64,000 bases of DNA from Cryptomeria japonica (GCF_030272615.1 NC_081409.1:475288573-475352572); one strand, 5' to 3'; positions 44,974 to 62,162 are shown, counted from the stretch's first letter. The notes: generated by a model not told the origin, from the letters alone. Numbers and translations are program-made.

Positions 44974-45594
44974 TAGGTACTATAACCTTGCCTATTAAGG
45001 TGGTACCTATTATTTTACCTACCTCTATTCATGTCATGTGTTATGATCTTAATTATAACATTCTATTAGGGCGATCTTGGCTTCATTGTATGCAAGTTGT
45101 CCCTTCTACTTTGTATAGGAAACTTAAGTTCATCTACAAATATAAGATGTAAACTTTGTTTGTTGATACCAATTTACAAGCTCCATTAAAAACCTCATCT
45201 TCTTGTTCAACTACTTCCAATTCTTCTAAAAATACTCCTACATCTTCTAGTATGCCTATTTCCTTGAGTACTCCCGATTATTCTTCCACTCACATTGAAT
45301 CACCATCTCCTCCTAAAGATACTTTTTCACCATAACAAGTGCCCTTGGAAGACGATTAGGGATCCTTAGATTTTACACCTAAATTTGTAAGAGAATACAA
45401 AGTCCCTCCAAGAGAACCTAAGACTAAAAAGGAAGACAATATGGTGGAAACTAAAAAGCAACCCACTTTGTCTAAATAACTTAGTAACAATTTTGTGCCT
45501 GCCTCTAATTCAAACAATTCTTTAGAATTTTGTTCTTATTCATCTAATTATGGCATTAATACCTATGAGGCCCCACCATCTCTTTTCAATATGG
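44974..45594 (+). pseudogene. Duplicate of the E4 PR-to-pol linker (flank of E1)
   Basis: A 621-bp copy of 17090-17710 with scattered differences (for example GGTGGGATC/GGTGGTACC). It includes the same TAG in LEDD*GSLDF and ends in TATGG before LTR3. The junction with LTR2 has a short TACTATA filler that looks copied from the adjacent TACTATAACC. Confidence 0.92.
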
Positions 45595-49768
<4,174 letters not shown>

Positions 49769-49773
49769 TATGG

Positions 49774-50163
49774 CATCCCTTTATGGTCCAATTTTTCACA
49801 TTTTACCTAAGAGTGGATATAATGGAAATGGTTGTAGTGCGAATGAACAAGGGATTAAGGTTCCTTTAGAAAAAAACATATGTGAAGCTTCATTTGGACT
49901 TGGATATAATCTTTCAAATCCCACCAAAGCATCTAAAAAAAGACCATCTCTCATTGTGAATGCTATATTTAGTAGTGATGATGACTTCGCCTCAATTAGA
50001 TCATCCTCTATATATCTCAACACTCATACCACTCATAAGGAAATTATGGTGATTGGCAAGTCTCTTTATGAATCTCCCCAAGAGATTTCCAATCCCACTT
50101 ATGAGGTTTTATCTTCTATTAATTCTAATATCCTCTCTTCTAGAAATAAGGCCCTAATGAGTT
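49774..50163 (+). pseudogene. E4 pol N-terminal remnant
   Basis: Resumes the E4 frame after E1. The segment YNGNGCSANEQGIKVPLE followed by FGLGYN and KASKKRPSLIVNAI matches the first 100 residues or so of E2 pol (HGNGCGAHEQGIKVPLE). It ends at a stop before any RT motif. Confidence 0.75.
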
Positions 50164-50165
50164 AA

Positions 50166-51410
50166 CTTGTCCCTTTCCTCAGGTTTCTTGTGTGCAAGAG
50201 GAACATGACTTAGTGGCCTATTCTTCTCCTACAAACTACTTTCTTGATCAAGACTTCAACATTTATCATCTTATACATGTTTTTAATCTTACAGATGGTA
50301 GAGAATTTAACATTTCATATTCAAATTCCTCATCCAATCTGTCATATCTGCAAATAAAATTAATGGCTATTATGTTGCTCATCATTATTTGACATTGGTA
50401 GCTCACTTATTGGGGGCTCATTGTCATTCATTATAGTACAATTTCATGTGCAATCATACTTTGGAAGCAACATAATAGCCTATTTTTATCCCATATCTTG
50501 TCTCTATGTGTGGGGTCAAGAGTGATTTCAAACATCCTTAAGATTAAAACTTTCTCCTTTGTGAAGTAGTGTCTTCTATAAGGATCTCTTATTGATTGTA
50601 GAGGTGTATATTCCTATTGGAAATTCCCTCTCTCATACTGGAAGAAGTATCCTTGATGAGGATCTTAAGTACATATCCTTAATTGGGACCTCTTCCTTGG
50701 TGTGGAAGTCTATAATCATTCATCAAATCATTGAATGGTATCTTTTATAATGAACCCTTCTATGTTGTGAACATGCTTATCCATGATCAGGATCTATGTC
50801 CTTCTTTTAGAAGAGTGTTTTTTTATAAATGGTCCCTCTTTCATGTCCTTGCCTCTATTCTTGGGGGGCAAGGGTGATATTTAAATCTTCTCTCATTTTC
50901 CAATGATTCACCTTTTCTTTGTTGAGTTGTATTTTTCATTTGATTCCTTGCATAAAATATGGATATTCCTTGTTTAGGACCTATTCTCTATTTGAAATAT
51001 TACATGAGCAATCTCTCCATACTAAAAGTGTGTGATCCTTCATTAATAATCCTCTTTTCCTCAACATTGGAGAAGGCGTGTATTCTTCTATTCCTTCTCT
51101 TCCTTTCAAAGATGATATCTTTATGAAAGATCCCCTTTATTATCAAAGGTGAATGTCTTTGGATAATGATCTCTTCTTCCTATTCACAATTCAAAAGGTA
51201 ATTCTTTTCCAAACCCTAATTTTGCATTTTTTCTCAATCTTTCATCTTGTGTTAGAGAGCTCAAATTATCACACTCTTGGTTGTGTTGGAATTGTGGTTT
51301 AGTTCTCTTTCTTACCAAACGATTCTCCATTAGCCTTGATCTTGTATTAAACCTTGTTGTGAGCATTTGTCATCAATTTTCTTTCACAATTCGATGTGGT
51401 AAACATGATA
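50166..51410 (+). other. E4 internal region without recognisable coding
   Basis: AT-rich, with short broken frames. RT, RNase H and integrase motifs are absent, and nothing else is identified. Confidence 0.6.
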
Positions 51411-51682
51411 CCCTGTTACAACTCACTAATTAGGAAGTCGAAACAGGAGGGCATATAGCTACCCTCAAATTTCATCACTTCCTTAGTTAGAATTTAGGTA
51501 ATTTTGTGATTTTATCTAACAATGTGATTTTGTAGGATATGGTTCCTAACAGTGTACTACAGATACCACAAGGGCTTCGTTTGACACCTTATGAATATAT
51601 CCTTTTTCATGAATGTTTACTTTTTTATACTTTAGCTTGCATATGCACGTACTGTCATATGACCACTAAAGTGTGGGCTAAA
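51411..51682 (+). other. E4 conserved 3' region and polypurine tract
   Basis: Similar to the E2 3' region read on its coding strand (AACAGGAGGGCATATAGCTACC, CAAATTTCATCACTTCCTTAG, TAGGATATGGTTCCTAAC). It ends in ACTAAAGTGTGGGCTAAA before the LTR. Confidence 0.7.
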
Positions 51683-53328
51683 TGTAGTATCATAAATTGT
51701 ACACCCTCAATTGGGTGGTACAATTCGATGCTTAGATTAGCACCCACCTTAGTGTGTTGCATCTTGTATTTCAATTTTTATTTAAACATTTAATTAATTA
51801 AATCTAAAGTTCTTTTATCACTCTACACATCATAAAATTGGGCCCTTAACCCTGAGTGTGCCCCTTTTTATTTTATTCTTTCAATTAATTAATTCAACAA
51901 AAGCCCTCATTATGTCCTATTTCGACCTTCAAGGCCCGATTTCACATATCTAAACACCTTGAATTGTCGTATCCTTTTGGAATTGACTTTAGAATCATGA
52001 TACCTTGCTTCTCTAAAAATTTGGGGAAAAGTTGGTCAGACCAAAGTGATGCCTCTTGGTCCCTAATTTTTTCTCCCCAAATTTTAGGATCATGTTTTGG
52101 TGGTATTTGAATTTTTGAATCCAAAGGATTGTGACATTATACTGATTCTAGGTTGGCTTATGATAAAAAATAAAGTTAGGATGTCATACATATACCCTTT
52201 TCTTTCCTCGTTTGAGGGATCCATCTAGCAATTTTGAAGGAGCCTCTTATGAAGTGAAAGTGCAGGTTTATGTGAAGTCTTCAATCAACAAATCAAGCAT
52301 CTATCAAGTCTAAATCAACTATTTTCATCATCAATTGAAGCTTTGAATATATTGAAGAATAATAGGAGATCACCGAATGTTGATTGGCTTGTACCTCTCC
52401 CTTAGGGTTTGGTATGATTTCATGTTATTTTCATATCTTTGTATGAGTTTCATAACAATCATTTTCAGATTTAAATCCATGCTTTAGATCCATTATTACA
52501 TTTGTGATTTGAAGCATTTACATTTACATTTACACTCATTTAATGTTTATTCTCCTAGCGTAGAGTAGAACTCTAGATTTACTTTCTTGTTCATTTAGGA
52601 TCTTGCACACACACAAGATTCTAGCACACACATTTTCATTACATGATCGACTATTTGTGGAGGTGGAAATAACCAAAACAAAGGGTTTGACTAAGGAAAA
52701 ACCCTAGATAGCCACCTAGACACCACTTTTCAAGTTGCAATTGCAGGTATAGAAATCAGACGGACACATGATCTTCAGAACCGACAGGACACACAGGTGT
52801 AGACTCAAGGTCAAAGGAAGATCTCAGTTTTTTGAGACAAAGGTGTGAAGCCCTAGTCCAGGACCAAGGTGTGTCACCCTAGTCCTTTGTGTTTTTCTTC
52901 TTCCTATGGCACTTCAATAGTACAGACTCCCCAAACAACAATTTCCAAAAGTATAGGTATGTGCAGTATTAGTGACTAAGGCGTGCCACCCTGGTCCTGC
53001 TCAGTTAGGCTCAAATTTTGGTGATAGGTGCACATCTGAATTCCATTTCCTACTTTGTACTTCATGTCTCAGTTTAAGATTTGCATTTTTTTGTATTTCA
53101 GTTTACATCTACACTTGTACTTATCTCCCTAGCCTAGTTGATCATTTTGTTGCATTTTGCACATCTCCTCTTCATAGAAGCAAAGGAATAGAAACCCTAA
53201 AGATATTCCTTGACTCCCTCTTGCAAGTAGTCAAAGTGAATCATCTCCTTAGGCTCTTTTGTATTCCAATGTATGCATGATAGTGGGATTAGGTCTTAGT
53301 TTACTTGATTTTATTTTCATCCTACACA
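51683..53328 (+). repeat. E4 3' LTR
   Basis: 1646 bp, TGTAGTATCATAAATT to CATCCTACACA, matching 13118-14853 with obvious divergence and fewer minisatellite units. ACAAG follows. Confidence 0.9.
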
Positions 53329-54732
53329 ACAAGATAGGATGGGGACTGCTAAACAATCTTTTGACTCTAGTTGAAAAAGTGTGTATGAGGGGATTGCAAA
53401 TTATGACTGAAAATAACTGAAAAATGTGTGACAAAGTGATGATAAAGACTAGTTGACTAAAAAAATGAAACCTTAGGGAAGTAGCCTTAGAAACCCTTTG
53501 ATCTCAGAACACAAATGAGCTATGAGTTCATAAATGCACCAATAATCCACTTATATGCAATTTCAAATCCTAGAGATGTGTTTTTATTGTTGATTATACA
53601 ATTTCTTTGTTTTGATAAAAAACATAATAACAAGGTGCAAATACACACCAATATGAATCACATGTAATATAATAGATCATAGACATGATACGATGAGTTG
53701 ACAATATTTTCTCAATTTGATAACCAAATGCAAATATGCGGTTTTCCCCTATACAAACGTGATTTTATGTCTTAGATACTGCCGAAAGAAAACACAAATG
53801 TAGCTAGAAAGATCAAATTCACACTAGAATCAAGTATAGACGCATTTCTTGCAATTTTGTAAATTTTGTCCAAGTTTTGCAAATTTTTGAGTGACAAGAT
53901 CTTAATCTCAAATGTCTTGTGGCAAAAAAACATAGCAAACAATGAAGACACAATGTCCAAGGGTGTTTTGTCAAAATGCAAACATTATGTGTATGTGCAA
54001 TAGGCTGAATCACCCCAATTTCCATGGGTCTAGCATAATCGAAGACACATCAAACACTTCTTAGCCTAAGGTCGATGATCTCATGGAAATAACCTTAGCC
54101 CACAACCTATAATCTCCATCAAATCAAATTTAGGGACACCTTAAGGGGCATGTACACTATTTTGTCTTTGCATGAGAGTACACCTAGGGGCCTCAAGGGC
54201 TGGAAGGATGACCCAAATCACCCTCTCCCTAAAAAGCTACAAGTAGCTTATGTTAAGCAGAGGATTCCTATCTCATCTCACAGGAGCCTTATGGTGAGTA
54301 TCTTGAGGGAAAAACTAGCTATCCCCTCGTACTAAATCTATCGTGATGTTCAGACAAAAATAAGGGTGGGCCACTAATCTAAGGTGTTTACTGGGGGAAT
54401 TTCAGTGGTCCTTGGTGTCTATCATGTAGTGGTGACTCACTTAAGATCCTATCCCCGTCCTCATAAGAGGATTTTTAATACATCTCACATATATGTGGAT
54501 ATTGAGGGAACCTGTCGGATATCCCAACTTCACCACATCATTGTGGCTTTCACCTAATGATTTAATTTATATAGCGAGCTGAAGAAGTACAGCACTCCCT
54601 CGCACTTAGCCTTATGGGATACTTGAGAGGCAAGCCCTTCTACCTAAAAAGAAGATGATAATAATTTCTCTTAGACCCAAGGTCCAATGGAAGGAGAGGG
54701 GAGAGGATACTTTTGTTATCACTTAAGTGTTC
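53329..54732 (-). other. Internal (leader) sequence of X between E4 and E3
   Basis: Non-coding as far as I can see. Its assignment to X follows from the two decayed target-site duplications at its ends (ACAAG and TGTTC). Confidence 0.45.
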
Positions 54733-55874
54733 TGTAAAGTGGAAAATTGGATCCTAGTGACTCCCCACCTAGGAGAGAGAAAGGAAGCCACTAGGGTGAT
54801 TTTCACTTGGAGGAACTTTACATTCAAAAGAGGGGATTGAATCCACTAGATCCAAATCCAAGGGAAACAAGGATGTGAATTCCAAATGGATTGCAAGGGT
54901 TGAAGTGTGATTTACCCTCTTTTGTAAATGAGAAAGTTGACTTGTTGACTATGTGGAAAAGAGAGAGAAAATGAGTGAAATGAGTAGCTACAAATTTGGT
55001 ATTGTGTTGTAACTTCAGATCTGAGCTAATTAGACTGATACGGATCTGCCCTGCAAATTTGGAGAAAAGTCGTTGAGACTGTGGCGGGAGTGTACATGGT
55101 CCTCCACAAAATCCATGAAATGAAAATGGTTCTTCTGTCTCTGCAAATGAAGCCCAAACTTGCAATTATAGTTGCGCACTTGTAACCTACACACAGAAAA
55201 GAGGGGAAGAAGGGTTATGGATAGGGGTTTACCTCAGTCAAACCCCGGTTGAGGAATGAACCTTGAAAAAAAGTAATTGCAAATTCTTGAATGTAAACAA
55301 TGGAAATGTATACCTTGTAGATATGCAACTTGTTGATGATGATTAATTTGCTTCTTGAATGTAATTGGAATGGTATGTAACATGACAAAACCCTAACAAA
55401 CATACATGCTGGCAAATGAATGTTGAAATATTGCTCTAGTGGATGAATGAAGAAGACTAGAATGCCTGATGATGTATATCTTCACCTATGCTTGCTTATC
55501 TAATTCCTACTTGAATTTCACCTCCCATTCCTCCTTATGAAAATGAGAAAACCAGCTCCCTTTTATACATGCCTCTTGAAGATTATTTCATCTCATAAAA
55601 GGCCAACATTGGGGAGATTTAGGATCCTGAAGTGCAAATGGGGCTGGGGGATCTTAGGGCCACCCTAAGAGGGTGGGACAGGGGCACCATGCCCCTCTCT
55701 TTCCCTATCTTGGGGCCTAGAAAGGGTCCCGAGGCTATCTCTAGTCTCAAACAAGAAGGGGTCAAGGGATGAAAATGCAGAAAGGGGTCTCGATCAAGAA
55801 AGAGAATGTCGTCGCCAAGGTTAGGACCTCAAATATGGTTAAAATTATAGGAAGTGCAATTTAATGACACTATA
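54733..55874 (-). repeat. E3 3' LTR (left copy)
   Basis: Starts TGTAAAGTGGAAAATTGG and ends CACTATA, where the canonical terminal CA (seen in the right copy) has mutated. It is followed by the polypurine tract TTTAGGCCCCACTTTAGC (minus sense). Confidence 0.9.
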
Positions 55875-56585
55875 TTTAGGCCCCACTTTAGCAGGAGTAT
55901 GAATTATGCCACTACTACTGGTAAAGTAGAAGAAAGAGAGAGATGAAGATGAGAGATGTAGAGAAAGATCACAAGGAGTATAAGATGTCACTAATCTTGA
56001 GGAACCAAGCCCCCAATCTTAGAATCTTAAGTCACTCAAACATATGTAAGAGCACACAAAACAAAAGGAACAAGATGCACAAAACAAAAACAAAGCACAA
56101 AAGACACACAACAAGACAAGACATAAGATGACAAACCAACTAGCCAAAGAGACCTCAATACTCAAATGTCTCAACATCTAATAAGGACACAAAGAACAAT
56201 GCCATTACATAAACACAAGCAATCACATAAAAGAGAAAAGTCAACATCATCCATGAACCATCAATAGAAAAACTATGGGTTCATGAGAGGAAGAAGAGAG
56301 AGAACATGAATATACACTATGGTGATCCATGAGAAGAGAGGCAAAGAAGAAATAAACCATGGATATCTCACCCCTAAAAATAGGTGATCCATGGAGAGAA
56401 GGACATGGAAAATCTCTCCCCTAGAGATTGTCTAGGTGATCCATGTAAGGGAGGAGAGTGGGAAAACCATTAGTTCCACCCAACCTCAAGCGTGTGTGTT
56501 TGCAAGTGAGGTTTGAAGCACCTCATAGGAGTCTGTGCCAGAGTATGCTGCAACCTGTATAAAATGTATAGTACATGTGTCAAGA

Positions 56586-56840
56586 AAGGCCTGATATCTC
56601 ATTCTAAGAGTCTGTGCTCTGGTTCCGAGAATAATCACCCTGTAAAAAGTGGCACCATCTCACTCTAAGATTATGTGCTCTGGTTTTGAGAATGACCCAC
56701 TATATAAGAGAAAAGTGATGTCATCTTGATATAAGAGGCTTCCCTTTGGCTCCAAGAATGTCCTACTGTATAAGAAAAGTGATGACATATTTCTCTAAGA
56801 GGCTTCCCTCTAGTTCCAAGAATGTCCCACTGTACAATAC
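56586..56840. repeat. About four copies of a 60-70-bp repeat in E3
   Basis: Units share CTCTAAGAG.CT...CTCTGGTTCCRAGAATG..CCACTGTA and are clearly diverged from each other. Confidence 0.75.
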
Positions 56841-56882
56841 ATGAGAGAAGTATAGTACGAAGGAGCAGTGTGGGTGCCCCCC

Positions 56883-56920
56883 CTTAAGATGTCAACATAG
56901 ACTAATGTTGATATCTTAAG
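56883..56920. other. Strong hairpin in E3
   Basis: CTTAAGATGTCAACAT and ATGTTGATATCTTAAG form a 16-bp stem with one mismatch around a six-base loop. Confidence 0.8.
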
Positions 56921-57479
56921 GAAATAGGAACAAGGATACCTACCTTCATCACAAAGAGGATATCCGTAATGCAACAATGACATAAATCCAAGAAAGAGAG
57001 GAAATACTCTTCAAGAAAGGATAAGATAGTTGAAAAGAGATATCTTGTAGTAAGTGTAAAGGTGATCCTTGAAGGATAAGAGATCTTTGTTCAAAATACA
57101 TCTACCCCCAAGAGAAGTTGCCTTAGAAAAATATAACATCTTCTAGAATGAAGCGCATAAGAGAACAAGAATGCAATCCTTCCTCCTATTGTTAGGTGAA
57201 AGGGATTCTCGATGAGGGATGACTCACTTTTAGCCCCAAGAGGGATGGGTGAATTTATCATAGATGTACCTTACCAAGTGTGAAAAGAGGTTGTAGTCAA
57301 GGACTGACACCTCTTGTATAAGAGAGAACCCTTGAATAAACAACCAACAATTTCACACAAGGAATGACATCAAGTAATAAAGCTCACACCATCCACACAA
57401 TAGGGAAAAGTGGATCCTTAGAGAAAGAGAGAAGGAGAGAGATCATTTCCCCCCAAGTGTAGGACAATGAGAAAAATTT

Positions 57480-58000
57480 CACAACTTCTAGAGAGATATT
57501 GCTCATAAAAAATGTACCATTTCAAGAAAGGAATACATCCTAACCAAGGAACAAACATCCACTCGCATGAAGGATAACTCCATTCAAGAAAGGACATCAA
57601 GTTATGAATAACACAATAGAAGAGGTAATTTTCAAAAATAGAAAGAAGAAGAAGGTTCACAAAGGTTCTCTAAATAAAGATTATTCATAATAGGCGTACT
57701 ATTTCAAGCAAGGAGAAGATCCCACTCACAGAACAGACATGCGCTCACATGAAGGAATGCTCCATGCCAGAAAGGATATCAAGTTACGAATAACACAATA
57801 TGAGAGGTAATTGTCAAAGAGAGAGAAAGAAGAAGAAGATTCACAAAGGTGTTCTAAATAGAGATTATTCATAATAGACATATCGTTTCAAGAAAGGAGA
57901 AGATCCCACTCATGGAATAGACATGCACTTGCATGAAGGAATACTCCATGCCAGAAAGGACATCAAGTTTATGAATAATGTACTCCATGAAGAAAATAAT
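57480..58000. repeat. Three tandem copies of an about 184-bp unit in E3
   Basis: Landmarks TATTCATAATAG and TTTCAAGAAAGGAGAAGATCCC recur near 57497, 57681 and 57864. Copies 2 and 3 are closest. Confidence 0.8.
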
Positions 58001-58185
58001 GAAACCTTAGAAAGTGGAAAAGAAATATTCTTTCCCCCCAAGCAAAGGCAAAAATAAATAGACTATTATGTTTCTCACTAAGTATGATTGCACTTAAAAT
58101 TCTACCACCACAAATGACAAGGAGCCCCCAATAGGTAGGCTAACTATGTCACATAGTGAGGAGCAATATAATAGGAACTTGAATG

Positions 58186-58760
58186 TTATTTTAAATGATC
58201 ATGATGAATATGCCATTCATTATCAGATGTTATTTCTAACATATCAGAAACAATGAAATGTTGTATTTGTGTTTTCAAAGCTTGACACTCATTAGTAGAA
58301 TGGCCATGGGTTTGATGATATTTACAAAAAGAAGAATTTTGAGAATTTTGTTTATGTTTTCTTCTTCGTTCAGGACAAAGAGGAGATATTAAGCTGGAAT
58401 TTAGAAGATTGGTCAACAAATTTTCTTGTTTTAACTCAAAATTAGAATGAGAAGGTGTGGAAGACAACGGAGAAGAAGATGTGGACAAAGGAAAGTGTGA
58501 TTTATTATGACTTTGTGGCTCATATTCAAGCATTTTTCCATTGCATCCATGTGTATGTTCAAAAGAAGGTTCACTCTTAGGGGGGCTTGGATTGAAGTTT
58601 AAAGAGGCCCAATCAATTTCAAGATTTGTGTTCAAAGAAAAATTTGGAATGTGAAATTCAAGCATCTTAGACTTGCTAGAAAAGGTAGGAGTGAAATCTA
58701 AGGACCCCTAGTCATCCTCTAAGAGTTCTTCTTTAGGAACTTCTTTGGTAGGAGATAGTG
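58186..58760 (-). pseudogene. E3 gag C-terminal part with zinc knuckle
   Basis: The frame at 58186-58665 carries a Ser/Pro-rich stretch and then FCKYHQTHGHSTNEC, a CX2HX4HX4C knuckle typical of Tat/Athila-lineage gag proteins. Just upstream on the minus strand the frame reads ELLEDD, a TAG, then GSLDFTPTF. This is the same stop as in E4 at a position that is Trp in E2. It probably once joined the N-terminal piece at 58818-59405. Confidence 0.7.
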
Positions 58761-58817
58761 TGTTTGAGTGAATTGAAGAGAGGATTGTAGGAATGAAGAA
58801 AGCATATGATGCTTCAC

Positions 58818-59405
58818 TTATGTTCTCATCAATTGCCTCATTAGTATATGTGTAAGGTACAACATGATAATCAGGAAGAATTTTTGGTTTCCTAGGAACA
58901 TGAATGGAATTGATTTGATTTTTGTTAGGCTCTTGATTGTTGGGAGAGAGAGAGCATTATGATGAGAAATAATATCATCCTCTTGTTTGAAGGTATCTTT
59001 ATGTTCAAGACACTCATTAGAAAAAGGACTATCATATGAAATTAATGATTCATCTTTAGAGGGAAGATCATGAAAAGAAGGTATGGTATCACTAGGATAA
59101 GTAGCCATTATATCATCCTCTTGCACCAAATAATCCTTATGAGGGAGGTACTTTTTAGGAGAAGAAGGAACACAATTCTCCAAAGACTCATCTTTAGGAG
59201 GGAGATCTTTGAAAGAAGTGTCCATATTCCCTTTTTGCACCAATCTGCTTTCATTAATGAGATTAATGTTGGGAGAGGGTAAATCATAGCTATGAATGAA
59301 AGGGAGAACTAAGTTATCATTATATGCATGAAGGGGAACATCATGAACATCTTTAATGTAACTCAAAATTGAATTAGCAAAATAAGATAAAAACTCCATA
59401 TTCAT
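58818..59405 (-). pseudogene. E3 gag N-terminal repeat region
   Basis: 195 codons from an ATG at 59405. The protein is built from repeats of a DESL..CVPSSPKKYLPHKDYLVQEDD theme, about 50 residues each. The same theme is found in E4 at 15240-16305. There is no known domain. The last part is probably out of frame because of a local frameshift near 58960. Confidence 0.6.
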
Positions 59406-60070
59406 TGATGATCAAACAATAATAATGTTCACCCCATACATGCATAGAAAATTTAATAAAAGAGGAAAAATGAAATTTGAACTGCAATTTTGAAATTTGA
59501 ATTTTAAAATTTGAATTTGAATTTGTGAAATTTGAATTTGTGTTCGACCTTAGAGGGTGTTAAAATTGATAAAGTACGCCAATTTTCTAGATTTAAGCAA
59601 AAAAAAACACAGTCAATTTCGTCTCCTAAAATTTTGGGAAAAAAGCCGAGGACCGTGGCAAAAGTGCACATGGTCCGACCAACTTTTTTTCAAAATTTTC
59701 AGGGATGAGTATTATGATATTATTGCGGAATCCAAAAAAACAACTGATTTGGAGATGTCTAGATTGGTCAAATTTGCAGTCAAAGGTTGAAAATAGAAAT
59801 ATCTTAAAAATTAGGGTTTTATGATTTAACCACTAAATTTTCAGAATAAAGAGAGAGATTTGAATTTCAATTTTGGAATAGAAATCAGATCTGAAACAAG
59901 TAATTAAAATTTTACACTTCACAAGCTTAATTTCCTCAAAATGAAAAATTTGGGTTTTTATGCAATCAACCTCAAAAATTTGCAAATAGATCAAACTTGG
60001 AAATGAAAATTTAAATTTTAAATTGCAATTAATCAGATCTAATAATGAGAAATCATAATTAATGTGTAAG

Positions 60071-60085
60071 ATGTCAGGTTCACCA
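60071..60085 (-). other. E3 primer-binding site
   Basis: Minus-strand TGGTGAACCTGACAT, one base different from the E4 site, three bases inside the LTR. Confidence 0.8.
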
Positions 60086-60088
60086 AAA

Positions 60089-61289
60089 TGTAAAGTGGAA
60101 AATTGGATCCTAGTGACTCCCCAACTAGGAGAGAGAAAGGAAGCCACTAGGGTGATTTTCACTTGCAAGAACCTTACATTCAAAAGAGGGGCTTGAATCC
60201 ACTAGATCCAAATCCAAGGGAAACAAGGATGTGAATTCCAAGTGGATTGCAAGGGTTGAAGTGTGATTTACCCTCTTTTGTAAATGAGAAAGTTGACTTG
60301 TTGACTATGTGGAAAACAAAGAGAAAATGAGTGAAATGAGGAGCTACCAGTTTGGGATCGCGTTGTAACTTTGGATTTGAGAGCTAATTAGACTGATTTG
60401 GATCTACCCTGCAAATTTGGTGAAAATTCGTCAGGACAGTGGTAGGAGTGGACATGGTCCTCCACAAAATCCGCGAAATGAAAAGGGTTCTTTCGTCTCT
60501 GCAAATGAAGCCCAAACCTGCAATTATAGCTACACACTTGCAACCTACACACAAAAAAGAGGGGAGGAAAGGTTGTGGATAGGGGTTTTCCTCAGTCAAA
60601 CCCCGATTGAGGAATCAACCTAAGTGAAAGAAAGTAATTGCAAATGCTTGAATGTAAACAATGGAAATGTATACCTTGTAGATCTACAACTTGTTGATGA
60701 TGATTACTTTGCTTCTTGAATGTAATCAAAAGTGTTACATGGAATGACATGTAACATGACAAAACCCTAACAAACATACACTTACAAATGAATGTTGAAA
60801 TATTGCTCCAATGGATGAATGAAGAAGACTTGAATGTTTGAATGCTTGATGATGTATATCTTCGCCTATGTTTTCTTGTCTAATTCCTTCTTGAATTTTG
60901 CCTCCCATTCCTCCTTATGCAAATGAGAAAACCAACTCCCTTCTATACATGCATCTTGAAGATTAATTCATCTCATAAAAGGTTGACATCGGGGAGATTT
61001 AGGATCCTGAAGTGCAAATGGGGCTGAGGGGACCTATCTTGGGGCCACCCTAAGAGGGTCGGACAGGTGTGCCATGTCCTTGTCCAAGGGGGAAAGGGGT
61101 GCCACACCCTTTTCCTTCCCTATCTTGGGGCCTGGATAGGGTCCTAAGGCTATCTTAAGGCTCAAACAAGAAGGGGTCAAGGGGTGAAAATGCAAAAAGA
61201 GGCCTCGGTCAAGAAACAGGATGGTGTCGCCAAGGTGAGGACCTCAAATATGGTTAAAATTACAGGAGGTGCAATTTTATGTCACTACA
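60089..61289 (-). repeat. E3 5' LTR (right copy)
   Basis: 1201 bp, TGTAAAGTGGAAAATTGG to ATGTCACTACA. It is slightly longer than the left copy because it has an extra GC-rich segment near 61070-61110. Confidence 0.9.
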
Positions 61290-62140
61290 GGTTCTAAACA
61301 CAAAAATGTGCCAAAAAGCACAAGACACTTCAAATAACTTAATTAACCCAAAATGAAAATGATGTGACCCTAATTAGACTAGGAATTGAAAATGCAAAAG
61401 ACACACCTAAATTATAACTACATCAAAATGATTAGTTGTTTCAATAATCACCCCCAACTACAAGCACGCTTGTTAGGTTAATTTTAGAAAATCCACATTG
61501 ATATATGAGAAGAGGGCCTTCGACAATACGATTTAGATAGTTGCACCACTTTGTTAGGCCAAAAGTGGTCAAGATAAAAGATATATCTAAATCTGAAAAT
61601 TAAAAAACCCTACATGGAAAATTGAAAACTGAAAAATGTAAATATAAAAACATAGACACGGTTATACCTAACAGAGATGCGGAAATACCTAGACTGAAAA
61701 CCTATTACTTGCAAAACACAAAAAATAGAAACACAACAAGACATAATAGACACGTGGTTTTAATAATCACAAATGCAACATTAATTGACATAGATGCGAT
61801 AATAAAATATAGATGCGAGAATACTAAACACAGATGTGAAAATAGATATAAAGTATGTCGTCGGATTTGAAAGTGAAATACAATAAAAGGATACGCAAAT
61901 ATGATAAGACCATGCACGGACATGAAAATAAGATGCACAGACGCGAAAATATAGCCCATGGACATGGAAATACCCTACACAAATGTGATTCTGATAAACA
62001 TGCAAAATAAAAAATCGGACAGAAACATAGACACAATAAAAAGATCTGTAGACACATTTTTTCCTGTAATCATCATTGATCCAACCTGCAACTTGACGAA
62101 AAGACAAAATGAAAAAATGATGTTAAAAACAAGGGACAAG
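61290..62140 (-). other. Leader of X with degenerate short repeats
   Basis: No coding sequence. From about 61640 to 62060 a loose theme ACAGAYGCGAAAATA recurs many times at irregular spacing. Confidence 0.5.
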
Positions 62141-62159
62141 AGTCCCACCAGGTGTGCCA
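62141..62159 (-). other. Probable primer-binding site of X
   Basis: Minus-strand TGGCACACCTGGTGGGACT, three bases inside a putative LTR starting TGTATACAG. It is a different primer class from E2-E4. Confidence 0.6.
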
Positions 62160-62162
62160 AAA

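Larger units (their letters stand above)
55875..58185 (-). other. E3 internal non-coding region replacing pol
   Basis: Purine-rich, with no RT, RNase H or integrase motifs. It contains the repeats and hairpin listed separately. Frames here are short and unconvincing. Confidence 0.7.
54733..61289 (-). mobile_element. E3: non-autonomous Tat-like LTR element
   Basis: LTRs at 54733-55874 and 60089-61289, with a minus-strand primer site, gag fragments and a polypurine tract. No pol is seen. TGTTC before and GGTTC after suggest a decayed target-site duplication. Total length is about 6.6 kb. Confidence 0.88.

Noticed and set aside
54824-55165. 113-codon minus-strand frame in the E3 LTR
   Set aside because: The right LTR has it broken; there is no motif and it lies wholly within LTR sequence.
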